Made by a program: the position numbers and the translations under genes
Notes under the pieces: model-generated
What the model was told of the DNA's origin: nothing
Database searches by the model: none
What the model saw: only the letters and a program-made list of their open reading frames with translations
DNA from: Achatina immaculata
Taxonomy: Eukaryota > Mollusca > Gastropoda > Stylommatophora > Achatinidae
Assembly: GCA_009760885.1 (NCBI GenBank)
Contig: CM019692.1
Location: 59,775,926 to 59,839,925 of the forward strand
Direction: 5' to 3'
Length of the DNA: 64,000 nt
Part shown: positions 43,063 through 57,540 of the stretch, piece after piece
Numbering within the stretch: the first letter of the stretch is position 1
How the letters are laid out: each line of letters starts with the position of its first letter

Positions 43063-44837
43063 CACCCCTGGTATGAGCCGGTTTAGGCAAAATTCACCAG
43101 TATGGGTGTTTATCAGGCGTTACCGACCTCTAGAGCGGAGGTGGCATGACATGTCTAGCCATCGAGTTCGACCCCTGGTGTGTGCCGGTTTAGGCATATT
43201 TCACCAGTGTAGGTGTATTTCGGACGTGGGCGGCCTCTAGAGCAGAGGTGCCGTGGTATAGCTCTCGTAGCGATACTACTGGACATACCAGGTTAAACTT
43301 CACTTTCCACCACCTTTTCCCATCGGCGCCGCACAGCAACCTTTATTTCCGCATTTACTTCCTTAACCGGGAGGAGCTTCACTCCACGCGCGGCATTTGA
43401 AGAGTCTCGCCAGCAGTGTCTTAACCTCTGGGACAAGCCGGTTCATGCATTTCACCCGATATGACTGCACTCAGGACGTGGCCGACCTCCAGACCAGAGG
43501 TGCCGTGATTTGACTGTTTGCTTCGCTTTATTCTTTCAACCACCTTTTCCGCAGTGATGCTGCGCGGCAACCTCATTTGCAAATTTCTTCATTGGCCGGG
43601 AAGAGCACCGCTCCACGCACGGCAGCTGAAGATCTCGCCAACAGCGTTAGACACATTAAACGTCATGATAATCTAGAGAAGACCATCTTGGAAGGGTACC
43701 TAATGGGAAAAAGAAAGAGAGCAAGACCAAGGCGAAGATGGGTGCAAGACATCGTTGATAATCTGCAACGGATGCAAACCAGCAGGGCATCTTGCTTACA
43801 ATCGAGAAGCCTACAGGAGAGCTGTTCGGGAGGCAAAGTTCTGCAAGGGACATGCAAATGACTGACTGATTGATTGACTGACTGACTGACTGTATTTGGC
43901 TCGAAGTAACAAAAAAAAAAGTAGTCAGTACGCAGCCGTTTATAGCAACAGAGACCAAGTTTAGTGACTCGCAGTTACTTTCCACTGTACCTTCTAAAGG
44001 AATGGATTTGCCATACACAATATAAATCCTTCTAGAATTCACGTCACTTAATCCAGCACACATATAGACCGAAATGACCAAAAAAATTTCACTCAGTTCT
44101 GTTAAGCGAGGAGAAGGTGTCCCCCTTCAAAGTAGCCTTAGGTTCTTTCTCTTACTTCTCCCTTCCTTTTTTCTTTCCCGCTCTTCATATTCTAAAAACC
44201 ACTTTCTCCTGAGCTGACCAGTCACGTGGGTTGAGCAGGTCACTGGCTATGTTACTGTAACAACAGGTTAACGTGTGACAAGCTTCCAATCCCTGGGTGG
44301 AGCAAAAAAGGAGGGAAAGCTCCATCTCCATGTGAACCATAGCAATGAGATCTGTCCGTTGACCGGTATTGAGTCTGTTACTGAAAGTATCAACAGAAAG
44401 GTGGGACAGGGTCTTGGCCAGCTATGGTTCGCCGACCCTGAGCCCTCTCATCTGTCCTGTCAGTCTAGTGCAGCTATGTTAGCTTCCATTTCTTCAACAG
44501 TATCTTCTCCTGCTCATGAAACCACGCCCCGAGGCTTGCACAGTAACCCGACCAGGTCTATAGACTCATCCTAGTCTCACATTCTCGCTCAAAGTTTGTT
44601 ACTAGCGAATTAATATTTGATTTTAACTGAAACAAGATACCGTCCCTGAATCATAAAGTTTGTATTTGCGGTAGCAGGCGGGGAAAGCCCACGTGAAAAA
44701 CTTCTCAGTGTGTTAATAAAATCCTAGCCAACGTCGCACACCAAAATGGATATAAGAAAAATAAATTATTTCTGCATTTGTGAGTAACTTTCCAACATCA
44801 TAAACAGGTGCAAGTTAACTCAAATTCCACGAAATAA
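43063..44837 (+). repeat. Tandem segmental duplication, unit 2 (1775 bp)
   Basis: Second copy of 41290-43062. It begins mid-GMR at ACACCCCTGGTATGAGCC, so the GMR part here (43063 to about 43646) is not an independent insertion. The LINE A tail frame (43577-43861) has four of the substitutions relative to unit 1. Confidence 0.93.
44313..44455 (+). repeat. Core repeat (CR) copy (duplicate)
   Basis: Duplicate of the CR copy at 42540-42680 within unit 2. Confidence 0.6.
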
Positions 44838-45144
44838 AAAGTCTAACCTGGGCTTCGAGGACGCGGGACATGAACTGAATGAGATGCAGGAGTCAAGGTA
44901 GGGACACTACAGCAGGGCCAAGATCTTACTCAACCTCCTCGTGGACCCACGGGTCTGGCCAAGTGAATATGGATCAAAACGGGAAGGCAAATCCGGTCCT
45001 AAAAGACACACAGTGCTGAAGACAGACGGAGGAGATATCACAGCTTAGCTGCAAACCGTCATACAATACAGACATAAGTCTTCTGTCTGCAAAGCAGAAG
45101 AAGAAAATATCTAAATGCTGTTTCCTCGCATTCATTGTAGACAA
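44838..45144. other. Unassigned repeat-like sequence
   Basis: Non-duplicated sequence containing GCAGAAGAAGAAAATATC near 45100. It may be the end of the same GAA-tailed repeat as 20520-20905. Confidence 0.3.
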
Positions 45145-45640
45145 AAATGCTGTCTCCTGGTATTCAGTGTAGGCAAAAATGCTGTCTCATTGCATTCAAT
45201 GTAGACACAAGTGCTGTCTCCTCGCATTCAGTTTATACAAAATATTCTGTCTCCTCGCATTCAGTATATACAAAATATTCTGTCTCCTCGCATTCAGTGT
45301 ATACAACATATTCTGTCTCCTCGCATTCAGTGTATACAACATATTCTGTCTCCTCGCATTCAGTGTATACAACATGTTCTATCTCATCGCATTCAATGTA
45401 TACAACATGTTCTGTCTCATCGCATTCAGTGTATACAACATATTCTGTCTCATCGCATTCAGTGTATACAACATGTTCTGTCTCATCGCATTCAGTGTAT
45501 ACAACATGTTCTGTCTCATCGCACTCAGTGTATACAACATATTCTGTCTCATCGCATTCAGTGTATACAACATGTTCTGTCTCATCGCATTCAGTGTATA
45601 CAACATATTCTATCTCCTCGCATTCAGTTTATAGTTTTGT
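45145..45640. repeat. 33-bp minisatellite, about 15 units
   Basis: Unit GCATTCAGTGTATACAACAT plus ATTCTGTCTCMTC. Two block types differ at TCTCCTC and TCTCATC, with a further ATATTC/ATGTTC difference. The period is a multiple of three, so three frames stay open. No gene is implied. Confidence 0.95.
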
Positions 45641-45953
45641 TTTATTGATGCTTCTCTTTTTATTGCACGGTTTTGGAACAAGCAGATTAAAAAAACTGAA
45701 AGCCGCCAACCATCAGCTTGTTCTACCAAGATGTATTTTGATTGACAAAATCCGTCACACCAGAAGCAGCAAACAAATACGTGTTCTACTTGCTCTACTG
45801 AGCAACTGGTAAGGAGAAAGTGTCTTGCCTATGCTGTGGTAACTCCCTATCGACTACGTCAAAGTATTGCAGATTATCTATCTATCTTGCTTACAGTGAA
45901 GACGAAATCTGTGCGTCAGGAAATCCAAGAAGGTATATAAAATATATACAGAT

Positions 45954-46272
45954 AGTATCCGTGTTAGGACGAGTTTCGTTCTTAAGTCTGTTCGTAAGAC
46001 GAATTTGTACGTAAATCGAAATAGCTAGGTACAGTTCGTATCTAGTATCAATTGTGTAGTATATAGTATACAATGTACCTTTCTATGCTCTAAAAAATAT
46101 TAAGGAAACTGACGATCCACTGCAGGCGCACAATGTTTTGATGCGCGCCGTAAAGTAGCGCCTTTTGATATTATGAACCATTGTAAGTAACTTGAATTTT
46201 AATACAAAAGTCTCCTTCGTACCTTCGGGTTGTACGTAATTCGGGCGTTCGTAATTCGCGGACTGCTTGTAC
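45954..46272. mobile_element. Probable MITE with CpG-rich termini
   Basis: The left end GTATCCGTGTTAGGACGAG and the reverse complement of the right end (GCAGTCCGCGAATTACGAAC) are similar imperfect inverted repeats. Both are followed inward by TTCGTAAG/GTACGTAA-type motifs typical of some small non-autonomous DNA transposons. There is no coding capacity. TSD not resolved. Confidence 0.4.
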
Positions 46273-46759
46273 ATATAATAAATGATAAATATTTGCTTTG
46301 AAAAACACCTCATATATCACTAATTATTTTCTAAATCCTATGCATATATATATTTCTTTTACTATAATACTTAAGTTGCTAGAAATTTCCTCGTCTTTGC
46401 TCTATTTTTTTTCTAGAGAACCGATGCAACAGCAGGTGATCAGAACAATAAACTACTACGATTTTTCGTAGGCCGAGCAAATCTCTTAAGTGCTGAGCAT
46501 CGTGTCTCTTTTGTGTGCCTTCGAAGGTCATATTCTCCGTAGTACAGTGTTAATAAACTAAGAGAAACGAATATAAACTGTGAAATTAGACGCGGACTGG
46601 ATTTCTGAAGACGAGTACACGAGCTGAAAGTTTTTCTTGCATGTTCTGCTCTTCCAGTCTGGCGGACTTCGAGGAATGGAGAAAGCGGAAATGTGGACTA
46701 AAGTGCAATAGGGCGTTCGCTAACAAATCTGTTTAATAAAAGGGCTGTCTATCTATCTA
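46273..46759. other. Unassigned sequence
   Basis: Nothing recognised. TCTATCTATCTAG at 46748-46760 is the left junction of the next LINE. Confidence 0.35.
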
Positions 46760-49385
<2,626 letters not shown>

Positions 49386-50604
49386 TTTCTGTCTATTAAC
49401 ATTTGTTATTGAAACAAGTCTTAAGAAGAAACATTAATGCTACTCTAACCGAAGTAGACCTATTTAATTCTTGTGAATGCAGTAAATCAAAGTTTTTGTA
49501 ACCAAATTCATGTAGGCAACCCCCATGTTATATATATCAGAGAAACCTGCAACCCAGCCACGAAACCGTACCAGGAGAAATGAAGCCGGTAGGCCACGTG
49601 GTTGCCTGGCATGTAATAAAAACAAGGGTTTTAAAGCCTCTCTTTAGGTTCCAAATTCCCAAGCTCTACTTTTAAATCCAGATACTGTAACCGGATACGG
49701 GAGTACGAGAGAGACAACGCTACCGGGCATGCGCATTATTTTGGACTGGCGTGCCGACAAAAAGGTCTATCTGACTTGTGACACATTCCTTCCTCTTAAA
49801 CAGAAGACGTATTTTTTTCCATTAAATCTCCCAACTGGTTTCAGTGTGTGTCGGACACGGAGGACGCTGCTGTTGAATACTTTCACCTTCTTTGTACGCA
49901 TATATGTACACCTATATGTACTCCTTTATGTGCGCCTATTAGTACACCTATATATACACCATACGTACGCCTATATGTACGCCTATATGTACGTCAATAT
50001 GAACATGCAATAAGATTTTCATAGTTGTTTTGTCTCCATTCTTGTTCTTGTTCTGTCTCCCTGGAACTGCGACTTGAGATTGATTGATTGATTGATTGAT
50101 CTTTATTTCAAAAGGGTTAAGAATTGGGCCCGCAGGTCCGTCTGACATTCTGCCATGTATCATACATCTTTCACTCTAATCCAGACATTCTACAAATATG
50201 CTGTTCATGTAACAAACATAATTAACATTGAAACTGAGAACATACAATAAAATATAACATTTACATTTCGCTTTTAAACATTCACTCAGTACAGAAGTAA
50301 CTACATACATATAAAAATGACCAAAGAGAAGTATGATCGATCACGGTCACCTAAGCAGATTTTTAAAGGACCAGCAGCTCTGCATTTCAAGCCTGGCTTT
50401 TCATTTCTTCCTCTTTCACAGCCGATGCAATGAGAGGTTGAGGTACAACATATCAAATAGCGAGAGAGTTACGACATCATGTCAAATAGTGAGAGTGTTA
50501 CGATATCACATCAAATAGCGAGAGTGTTACATCACATCAAATAATGAGAGTGTTACGGTGGCTGTTGTTCTAGACCTTGAGTGAAGCTAGAATGCAGAAA
50601 AAGG
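49386..50604. other. Unassigned sequence with small tandem arrays
   Basis: Holds a GTACRCCTATAT-type array (about 49897-50000), (TTGA)n at 50079-50100 followed by CTTTATTTCAAAAGGGTTAA, and about four 30-bp units of CAAATAGYGAGAGTGTTACG at about 50452-50556. No gene recognised. Confidence 0.6.
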
Positions 50605-50715
50605 TGCATAATACTATGGCGATTGCTGCTCAGTTAGCTGGGCTTGCCCTGTTATTGGGAGCAGCAGGGAAAATGTGATGCAGTGTCATAGTCGGCCATC
50701 GTTCGTCAACCCTGA
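50605..50715 (+). repeat. Core repeat (CR) copy
   Basis: CTATGGCGATTGCTGCTCAG, then CCCTGTTATTGGGAGCAGCA, and TAGTCGGCCATCGTTCGTCA followed by ACCCTGACGC. It aligns best with the copy at 12655-12795. Confidence 0.55.
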
Positions 50716-50994
50716 CGCAGGTATGTTCGCTACTGGTTGCTGATCGCTATCTCAGACAGCGTCGGTGGGAACTAATCAGTGTGTGTGAATATAAATTTGT
50801 TATTGATGTGATTTTCATTTGGTTGTCACACGAGGAATAACTGAGTTTTACTATCACGGAACATGGTTTAATAGCAGGTATAAATCAGTAGCTGTTCGCT
50901 GAATTTGCAGAGTATTACTTTAATTAGCAGTTTTCTCGTTCCTTATTCTGCTAATATTTGAAAGGTATAATCAATCACTGGTACCTGAGCAAGT

Positions 50995-51485
50995 ATTTTA
51001 AGAACTAGTCTCTCACCACTTTGAGTCTCATATTAAGGACTAGTCTCTCACTACTTTGAGTCTCATATTAAGGACTAGTCTCTCACTACTTTGAGTCTCA
51101 TCTAATATTAAGGACTAGTCTCTCCGCACTTTGAGTCTCATATTAAGGACTAGTCTCTCCGCACTTTGAGTCTCATATTAAGGACTAGTCTCTCCGCACT
51201 TTGAGTCTCATATTAAGGACTAGTCTTTCCACACTCTGAATCTCATATTAAGGACTAGTCTCTCCGGACTTTCGGTTTCATATTAAGTCTTTCCGCATTT
51301 TGAGTCTCATATTTAGTCTCTCCACACTTTGAGTCTCATATTAAGGACTAGTCTCTCACTACTTTGAGTCTCATATTAAGGACTAGTCTCTCACTACTTT
51401 GAGTCTCATATTAAGGACTAATCTCTCCGCACTTTGAGTCTCATATTAAGGACTAGTCTCTCCGCACTTTGAGTCTCATATCTTC
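50995..51485. repeat. 35-bp minisatellite, about 14 units
   Basis: Unit TTAAGGACTAGTCTCTCMGC plus ACTTTGAGTCTCATA, with CACTAC and CGCAC variants in blocks and some shortened central units. Confidence 0.93.
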
Positions 51486-52034
51486 AGTCTTGACTTTCGT
51501 GTCATTTCTGACTCACATCAGTCCACAGAGAAAGCAATTTATCTATTTTTATAACAGATTACTGCAGGTACAGCTAAATGTTACAACACTAAGGCGAGCT
51601 GCACTGAGTATTATGGTCTATCAATGTTGCACGTAGTTGCTGAAATTGTCGACAATGTAGCATCTATAATTTGGAGCAGGGTGTTGTGAGCAAATGTCTA
51701 ATTTGTGAGCCAAAATAATTCCTAGCATTAAAGGTGTACACCAGTCAATAACAAAAATAGCATGGTCGGGCGTTGAGCCAAAAATCTCAGTTCTAAGGAC
51801 TAAAAATGTGTGCGTCAAGCCACGCTAGCACGGCTTAGAGGGAACATGTTGTCGATGTTGACAAATTCATGCTCCTACAAACACTAGGCCGAGGTTCAGC
51901 ACCTTCCAATGGTCAAATAATTTCCATTTTATTTCTCATGAAATGTATTGTCAGCTTTTCTTACCTGTATTCACATAATCAGTTTTACTGAACTTCTTTT
52001 GCCTGGCATGGTTGGTCTTATTTGATCAATTAGT

Positions 52035-52091
<57 letters not shown>

Positions 52092-52664
52092 AAGTTCACG
52101 AAATAGTACCTTGAAATAGTAACCCAATACAATTATAATTAGTAATGTTTAATAAATGTTAAAATTTGTATTATTTTAAGAGAAATAAATATTCACTGTT
52201 ACGTTTTTCACTGAAAATGGTGTCTCCGACAAACTAACCGTTGCAAAGCTGTAGGCTTTCAGCGTCTCTGACTGGCTGAGATGGTCTTATCATTGATTCT
52301 CCGAAAGTTTACTTGGTACCCAAAGCCATTTAGTGAGAGAATTATACAAGTTTAGCATGAATACATTATTAGAATTATACAAGTTTAGCATGAATACATT
52401 ATTAGAATTATATCAGTCTCTTTCTTTGTTTTTTTTTTTTCTTCAGTGACTTTAAAAAGATCTTTCTATTTTGGCAGCTGACCGTAATTTTGACCGTTGT
52501 AAATCGTCTACAATTCATTATTCCATTCTGGTGATTCATATTTGGTATTCATGTTATTTTACGCACCGCAGACATTTTCATCACAACAGGTATATGTTAA
52601 ATACTTGTTCAGTAAAACCTTCTCGCAGTGGGAGTTTTTTGAAAATCTGCTGAATAGTCAAAGA
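51486..52664. other. Unassigned sequence with (TA)n
   Basis: (TA)n at 52036-52088, and a direct duplication of about 34 bp (TTAGAATTATACAAGTTTAG onward) near 52336-52405. No gene recognised. Confidence 0.5.
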
Positions 52665-52764
52665 CAATAGTTCTCGATCTTAAGTCTGCGGACACCAGGT
52701 GTGAGAAGGGTCATATGAGGATCCATGTAGCTGGCCTAGTTATATATATCTCTCTCTCTGAACC

Positions 52765-53253
52765 TTAAGTGCCCAGGGCACATGGGACTTCCGCAAGGGT
52801 TTTCCACAAATGCCTGTCCTTCGCCTTTTTTTCTGCTCTTGCCCAGGTGAGCCCTCTATTGCTCAACATCCTTTCTGTTGTTCTTCTCCATGTCTCTTTT
52901 GGTCTACCCTTACTTCTGTTCCCCTGTGGTGTCCATCTTAGTGCTATTTGTGGTAGTGAGTTGTCAGTCATTCGGAGCACATGTCCCAACCATCGCCAGC
53001 GTCTTTCCTCAATAATTGTTGTCTGTGGTTTCATCTGCATTTCTGCTAATAAGATGTTATTTCTTATGGTGTTTGGCCAAAATATTTTTCTAACTTTTCG
53101 TAAACATTTAGTCTGGAAAGAATTCAACTTGTTTTCTATAGTTTTGGTGATTTTCCAGCATTCACTTCCATAGAGTAGTACACTTAGAACGTTACTCTTA
53201 AATATCCTGATTTTCATATTTATGCTTAGTTTTTTTTTGTTTTTGATTTCCAT
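52765..53253 (-). pseudogene. LINE E C-terminal tail
   Basis: Frame with VLSVLLYGSECWKITK, TKCLRKVRK, RRWRWLGHVLRMTDN, RSKGRPKETWRRTTERML, AKDRHLWKTLAE and CALGT at the stop. It is out of frame with the RT by one shift near 53250. Same tail as at 15123-15395 and 60195-60480. Confidence 0.85.
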
Positions 53254-54422
53254 ATAGTCTGCAGCAATGCAAAAGCCTGATTTGCTCTAGTAAGTCTGCT
53301 GTTGATGTCCTCTGTGCTGTCTCCATTTTCTACTACTCTGCTGCCAAGGTATACAAATTCGTTGACCTCCTCCACTAACTTGTTATCTACTCTGAGTACA
53401 TTTCTGTTGTTCACATTTTGCTTCATTAACTTTGTCTTTCCTACGTTGATCTTTAGTCCTATGTTGTTTGCATTCTGAGTTAGCTTGTTTATTTTATCTT
53501 GCATATCTTTGTGACTGCTTGATAATAGACAAATGTCGTCCGCAAAGTCAAGGTCCTCCAGCACTGTGTCAAGGGTCCATTGTAATCCTCTGCGTTTGTC
53601 TGATGTTGCCTCCTTCATTAACCAGTCTACTGCCAAGATAAATAATGTTGGTGATAGTACACATCCCTGTTTCACTCCTGTTTGTACCCTAAAGCTGCTG
53701 GAGGTATGTTCTCCACAGATAGCTTTGGACTGAAAACCCTCGTATAGGGCTTTGATTACATTAACTATTTTATGAGGAAGGCCATGCCATCTTAGGATTT
53801 TCCAAAGTGCATCTCTGTTAACACTGTCAAAGGCTTTCTCAAAATCTATGAATAATGCATATGTTGTACTATGCCACTCATTTGCCTGTTCTAATATTTG
53901 TCTAAGTACAAATATGTGGTCTATGCATGATCTTCCTTTCCTAAATCCTGCCTGCTCTTTCCGAAGTTTTTCCTCAAGTGTTGGTACAATTCTGTTGATG
54001 ATTATTCTGCAAAATACTTTACTGGTGAGTGGCAGTAGGGTAATGCCTCTCCAGTTCCCGCAATCTCTGAGGTCACCCTTCTTTGGTAGTTTTACTATAA
54101 GCCCAGTTTTCCACTCCTCTGGGGCTTTTTCTAAATCCTAAATTTGTTGTAATATCCGGCAAAGTTGTTTTGGTGTTTCTGTTTCTTCTGCTTTCAACAT
54201 CTCAGCAGTCACTTCATCTTCACCTGGTGCCCTGTCTGATTTTAGCTTATTTATCGCCTCCTTTACTTCATTTATTGTTATTGGTCCTGTATTGATGTTT
54301 AGTTCCGTTTTTGCTTCAGGTATGTCTATTGTTTGTGCTCCTTGTGTTCTGTTTAGTAGGGTGTTAAAGTGTTCCCTCCATCTTTCAATTTTTTTCTCTT
54401 TCTCCACTGACCAGTTGTCCAT
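53226..54422 (-). pseudogene. LINE E reverse transcriptase, one in-frame stop
   Basis: A single minus frame from 54422 to 53226, broken only by TAG at 54138-54140 where relatives have Trp (IW before the EKAPEEWKTG block). Motifs: KSDRAPGEDEVTAEMLK, LPKKGDLRDCGNWRGITLL, RKEQAGFRKGRSCIDHIF, ALFIDFEKAFDSVNRDALW (Asp), GVKQGCVLSPTLF, LDFADDICLLSSS (FADD), KTKLMKQ and FVYLGSRVVENGD. All RT catalytic aspartates are present. Confidence 0.88.
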
Positions 54423-54647
54423 TTTGTGTTCTTACTGCACTTTCACATCTTGTGTTGAAGTTACCTGTCATCTGCTTTGTGATTTTATATATGGTTTTCA
54501 TGTCATTTGTATATGCTGCTTTCTCTGCTGTTTCTGCTAAGTTGTCATAATATTGACGTTTATCTTGACGGCATGATTCCTTCATTTCTTTGTCTTTTTG
54601 TGCATAATTACTTAAAACTCGTTCTTTAAGCCGTTATGATTTGGTGT

Positions 54648-55751
54648 TCAGTAATTTTCCTTGATTTCTTTTCTTTGCTCTATCTTTTCCCATGTGGTCT
54701 CGCTTATCCATTCCTCTTTTCTCCTTTTCCGATATCCCAGCACCTCTTTTGCTGTTTCCTGTAATGTTTTATTGAACTCTAATATGGACATTTCTGCTTC
54801 GTCTTGTAGGACACTGAAGCGGTTCTTAAGTACTATTGAGAATTCATTTCTTGTTTGCTGGTCTATCAGTTTTCTTGTATCAAAATGTATCTTTCTGTGT
54901 TCTCCGATTCTGGCTTTCCTTAATTTTAGTTTTATTTTTGCTACCAGAAGGTTGTGATCACTTCCTACATCTGCTCCTTTCCTTGCTCGCACATCTTGTA
55001 GTGACCGTTTCCACTTGTTGTTTATTAGTATGTGATCAATTTGGTTTTCTGTGGTTTTATCTGGTGACCTCCAAGTCACCTTATGGATGTTTTTGTGTTG
55101 GAAAATTGTCCCTCCGATGGTCATCATGTTTTCTTCACAGAAACTGCACAGTCTTTCTCCATTTTCATTTATTTCTCTGATTCCTTCTCTTCCCATGATT
55201 CTTCTTCTATCTTCATTTCCTTCACCTACTTTTGCAGTGAAGTCGCCCAAGATGAGTAGCATATCATGCTTGGGTATTGTTTCTACTGTTGCTTGGAGGC
55301 TGTTGTAAAAATCTTCTTTTAATTCCTCTTCAGCTTCTTCTGTTGGTGCATAACAAACTATAATAGACAACTTCGTGAATCTTGAGTTGAACCGTGCATA
55401 TAATAATCTCTCATTTATTGGAGTCCATTTCAGCAATGCTCTTGATGCTTCTTTTGTTATAATCAATGCTACTCCTCCTTCATGAAGATCTTCTTTACCT
55501 GACCATATTATTGTATCTTCTGTGTGCTGTGTTGTTAATTTCCTTCTGCCTTGTCCTGTCCATCTTGCTTCTTGTATTCCTAGTATGTCTAGTTTATATC
55601 TGTGCATTTCCTTGATGGTTTGTGCTAGTTTTCCAGTCTGGTTTAGTGTTCTTACATTCCAGCTGCCTATTTGCATCTTATGTTTAGGTTCCAGGAGGTC
55701 TGCAGTCGGGCTGGGGACTTCCAGTGGCTGGGTTTCATCCACAACCTTCAT
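54648..55751 (-). pseudogene. LINE E endonuclease domain (367-residue open frame)
   Basis: Apurinic-type endonuclease that would nick target DNA. Motifs in order: MQIGSWNVRTLNQ (about residues 31-43), LDILGIQEARWTG (catalytic Glu), IIVCYAPTEEAEEE, PKHDMLLILGDFTAKVG, TWRSPDKTTENQIDHILI and GADVGSDHNLLVAKIK. In active relatives the GDFN motif has Asn. Here it is GDFT, so a catalytic residue is probably lost although the frame is open. Start chosen at the first ATG, since SWNVRT then sits about 35 residues in, as is usual. Confidence 0.88.
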
Positions 55752-56076
55752 GGGCTCAGTTTCCTGATACGCATTTCTCCTTCCACCTGTATTTGCTTTT
55801 TCCCTTGCTTCCGTTTCTGTAGCAGTCTGATAGTTTTTTTACCAGATAGGGTTGCTGGCCCTATGCTGAACCCTCCTTAGTCGCCTTTTACGATCATGCA
55901 TGGTAGGGTACAGTGGTCCTATTCTTTGCAGATCCCGGGTACCACACGGGGGCGGCCTAGTTATATAGAACAATAGAAATGTGTGTTTTTAAAAAAAAAT
56001 TTAGTACCCGATGATAGAAGAGTTAAGATGACCGCGATGGGTTCAGGGACAGGAATCTTAAAATTTGGGAACCGTT

Positions 56077-56317
56077 GATCAACAACTTTGCAAAAGAAAC
56101 GAAAAGAAAAGTAAATTAATTAGAAAGAACACCGCCTTAGGGAAGTTTAAGAGAAATCTAAAGTGAATTAGAGGTTTAAGCTTTCTCGAAGAGAATTAAT
56201 CGAGCCTATCAAGATTTTGCAAATCAGAATATACGATGACTGAGATTACATCATTGAGAAGGTGAACCTTTACAGAATGCTTCTTTCTCCCCTCCCCACA
56301 CATGAATATATATGTAC

Positions 56318-56361
<44 letters not shown>

Positions 56362-56872
56362 ATTCTGTATTGTGGGAATACTTTGCTCAGTTTAATCTTT
56401 ATAAATCGCCAGCCGAATGGGATTCACAGTTGTTTTTTATTCTTTTGCGCACCTTGTGAACTTGAACTTAGCCTCCGGCTCAGGGGATTGACTTTACGTG
56501 AATATTCCTTTTTTTCGTTAACCCACTGACAGACACGTGTACAGTTTACAAAGACATGTCTGCCATGAAAGGGCGACATTCTCCAATGATGGCAGCAGTC
56601 ACTTAAATGCTGCTGTTGCAGGTAGTCACTGGCCCTTGTGTAGCTCAGGATAGCCCACGACCATGGGAGTAAATTCTTGGGAAAAAATCCAGAGTAAGGG
56701 GACCTTTCAGCAGTTGGTTCTTTAGCCAATCAACCTTTTGGCACCTCTGCTCAATGTTCAGGTGTCAGGGCCATATCCTTCTTATGGAGATGACGTATGG
56801 AGCCGTCAGAGGGAAATGTGTAACACTGACAATAAAGTTTGTCCATGCCCAATGACTGGGTGAAACAAGGTT
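56077..56872. other. Unassigned sequence with (GA)n
   Basis: (GA)n at 56319-56359. No gene recognised. CACTGGCCCTTGTGTAGCTC near 56627 is not part of a family I can place. Confidence 0.45.
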
Positions 56873-57142
56873 AAAAAAATATATAATCCCCGTTTCCATG
56901 CCATTAACACACATTGGGTGTTAGACTTGTATTTCCAAGACCTTCGGCATGTGAAAGTGTGATGTGGTCAGTATCTCCTGGCCGCAGATTTCTGTGGTAC
57001 TTATTTTTAAAGAATATATGGATCCCAGGGCCTTTTTGGCGTGGGGATACTAGAAAAAAAAAACTTCTTATTGCTAGGACTGAACCCGGCACCACCGGAT
57101 CAGTAGACCGAGCGCCCAACCACTCAGCCAACCGAGCCGCCT
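56873..57142 (-). mobile_element. tRNA-derived SINE (second family)
   Basis: On the minus strand it begins GGCTCGGTTGGCTGAGTGG (A-box region, 57120-57130) and has GGGTTCAGTCC (B box, about 57077-57087). It continues into a tRNA-unrelated body (CCTGGGATCCATATATTC onward) ending near an AT-rich run. The second half lacks tRNA folding, so it is a SINE, not a tRNA gene. It differs in body from the SINE at 26990. Confidence 0.75.
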
Positions 57143-57540
57143 GGTCAGTAATAATAAAAGCCTACTTGTTTCAAAACTGCAGCAGTATTTCAGATATCTC
57201 CTGCAGCCAGACTTACTTGTTCTAAATCCACAATCATGGCAAAGAAACAACGTCCTCTATCGACTGCTTTACTAGCGCTTCGAAAGAATTCTAGCGCATT
57301 CAGACAGACTGTTGGTGAAGAACATAGGAAAGGTAGAGCAGAAAATATCAGGAAGATGTCATTGTTCGTAAGATTACATAGACCAGTGAAAAACAAAAGT
57401 ATGTCTGGGTGTACACTAGGCTAGAAGACATGATAATGAGACAAGCGCGTATTGAACATGAACACATTTCAAAAATATATATTAGGAACCAGAGGCCTCC
57501 AAGCGAAATTTTGTAAACCAGAGACACCCCCTATCCCCGG
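57143..57540. other. Unassigned sequence
   Basis: Short open frame 57236-57424 (Lys/Arg-rich, no domain). Nothing else recognised. Confidence 0.35.

Larger units (their letters stand above)
52747..55953 (-). mobile_element. LINE family E, near full-length (3.2 kb), 14-bp TSD
   Basis: TSDs GGCCTAGTTATATA at 52733-52746 and 55954-55967. Minus-strand order: 5' leader (GCCCCCGTGTGGTACCCGGG onward), endonuclease (55751-54648), linker (about 54585-54385), RT (54422-53226), C-terminal tail (53253-52765), 3' palindrome and (AG)n. The length fits a complete RTE-like element. I see only about four coding lesions: a stop after the endonuclease, a frameshift in the linker, an in-frame TAG at 54138-54140 and a frameshift near 53250. 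It is inactive but the best preserved LINE here. Confidence 0.93.
52665..56076. mobile_element. Possible hAT-like MITE interrupted by LINE E
   Basis: The left end CAATAGTTCTCGATCTTAAG and the reverse complement of the right end (CAACGGTTCCCAAATTTTAAG) form imperfect inverted repeats of the CAGNGGTTC type seen in many hAT-derived elements. The candidate 8-bp flanks GTCAAAGA and ATCAACAA match only partly. Without the LINE insertion the element would be about 200 bp. Confidence 0.45.

Noticed and set aside
43063..43646. A ninth GMR insertion
   Set aside because: It lacks the tail and its own TSD and starts mid-module. It is part of the tandem duplication.
42500..44574. Two identical 99-residue proteins (42500-42799 and 44275-44574)
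   Set aside because: Their identity is explained by the recent tandem duplication, and the frame crosses a CR repeat without a recognised domain.
45147..45812. 221-residue Ser/Tyr-rich repeat protein
   Set aside because: Product of the 33-bp minisatellite. All three plus frames are open.
55900..55953. HDV-like self-cleaving ribozyme at the LINE E 5' end
   Set aside because: The leader has a CCCG/CGGG hairpin around GTGTGGTACC, but I could not build the nested double-pseudoknot pairing by eye, so it is not claimed.
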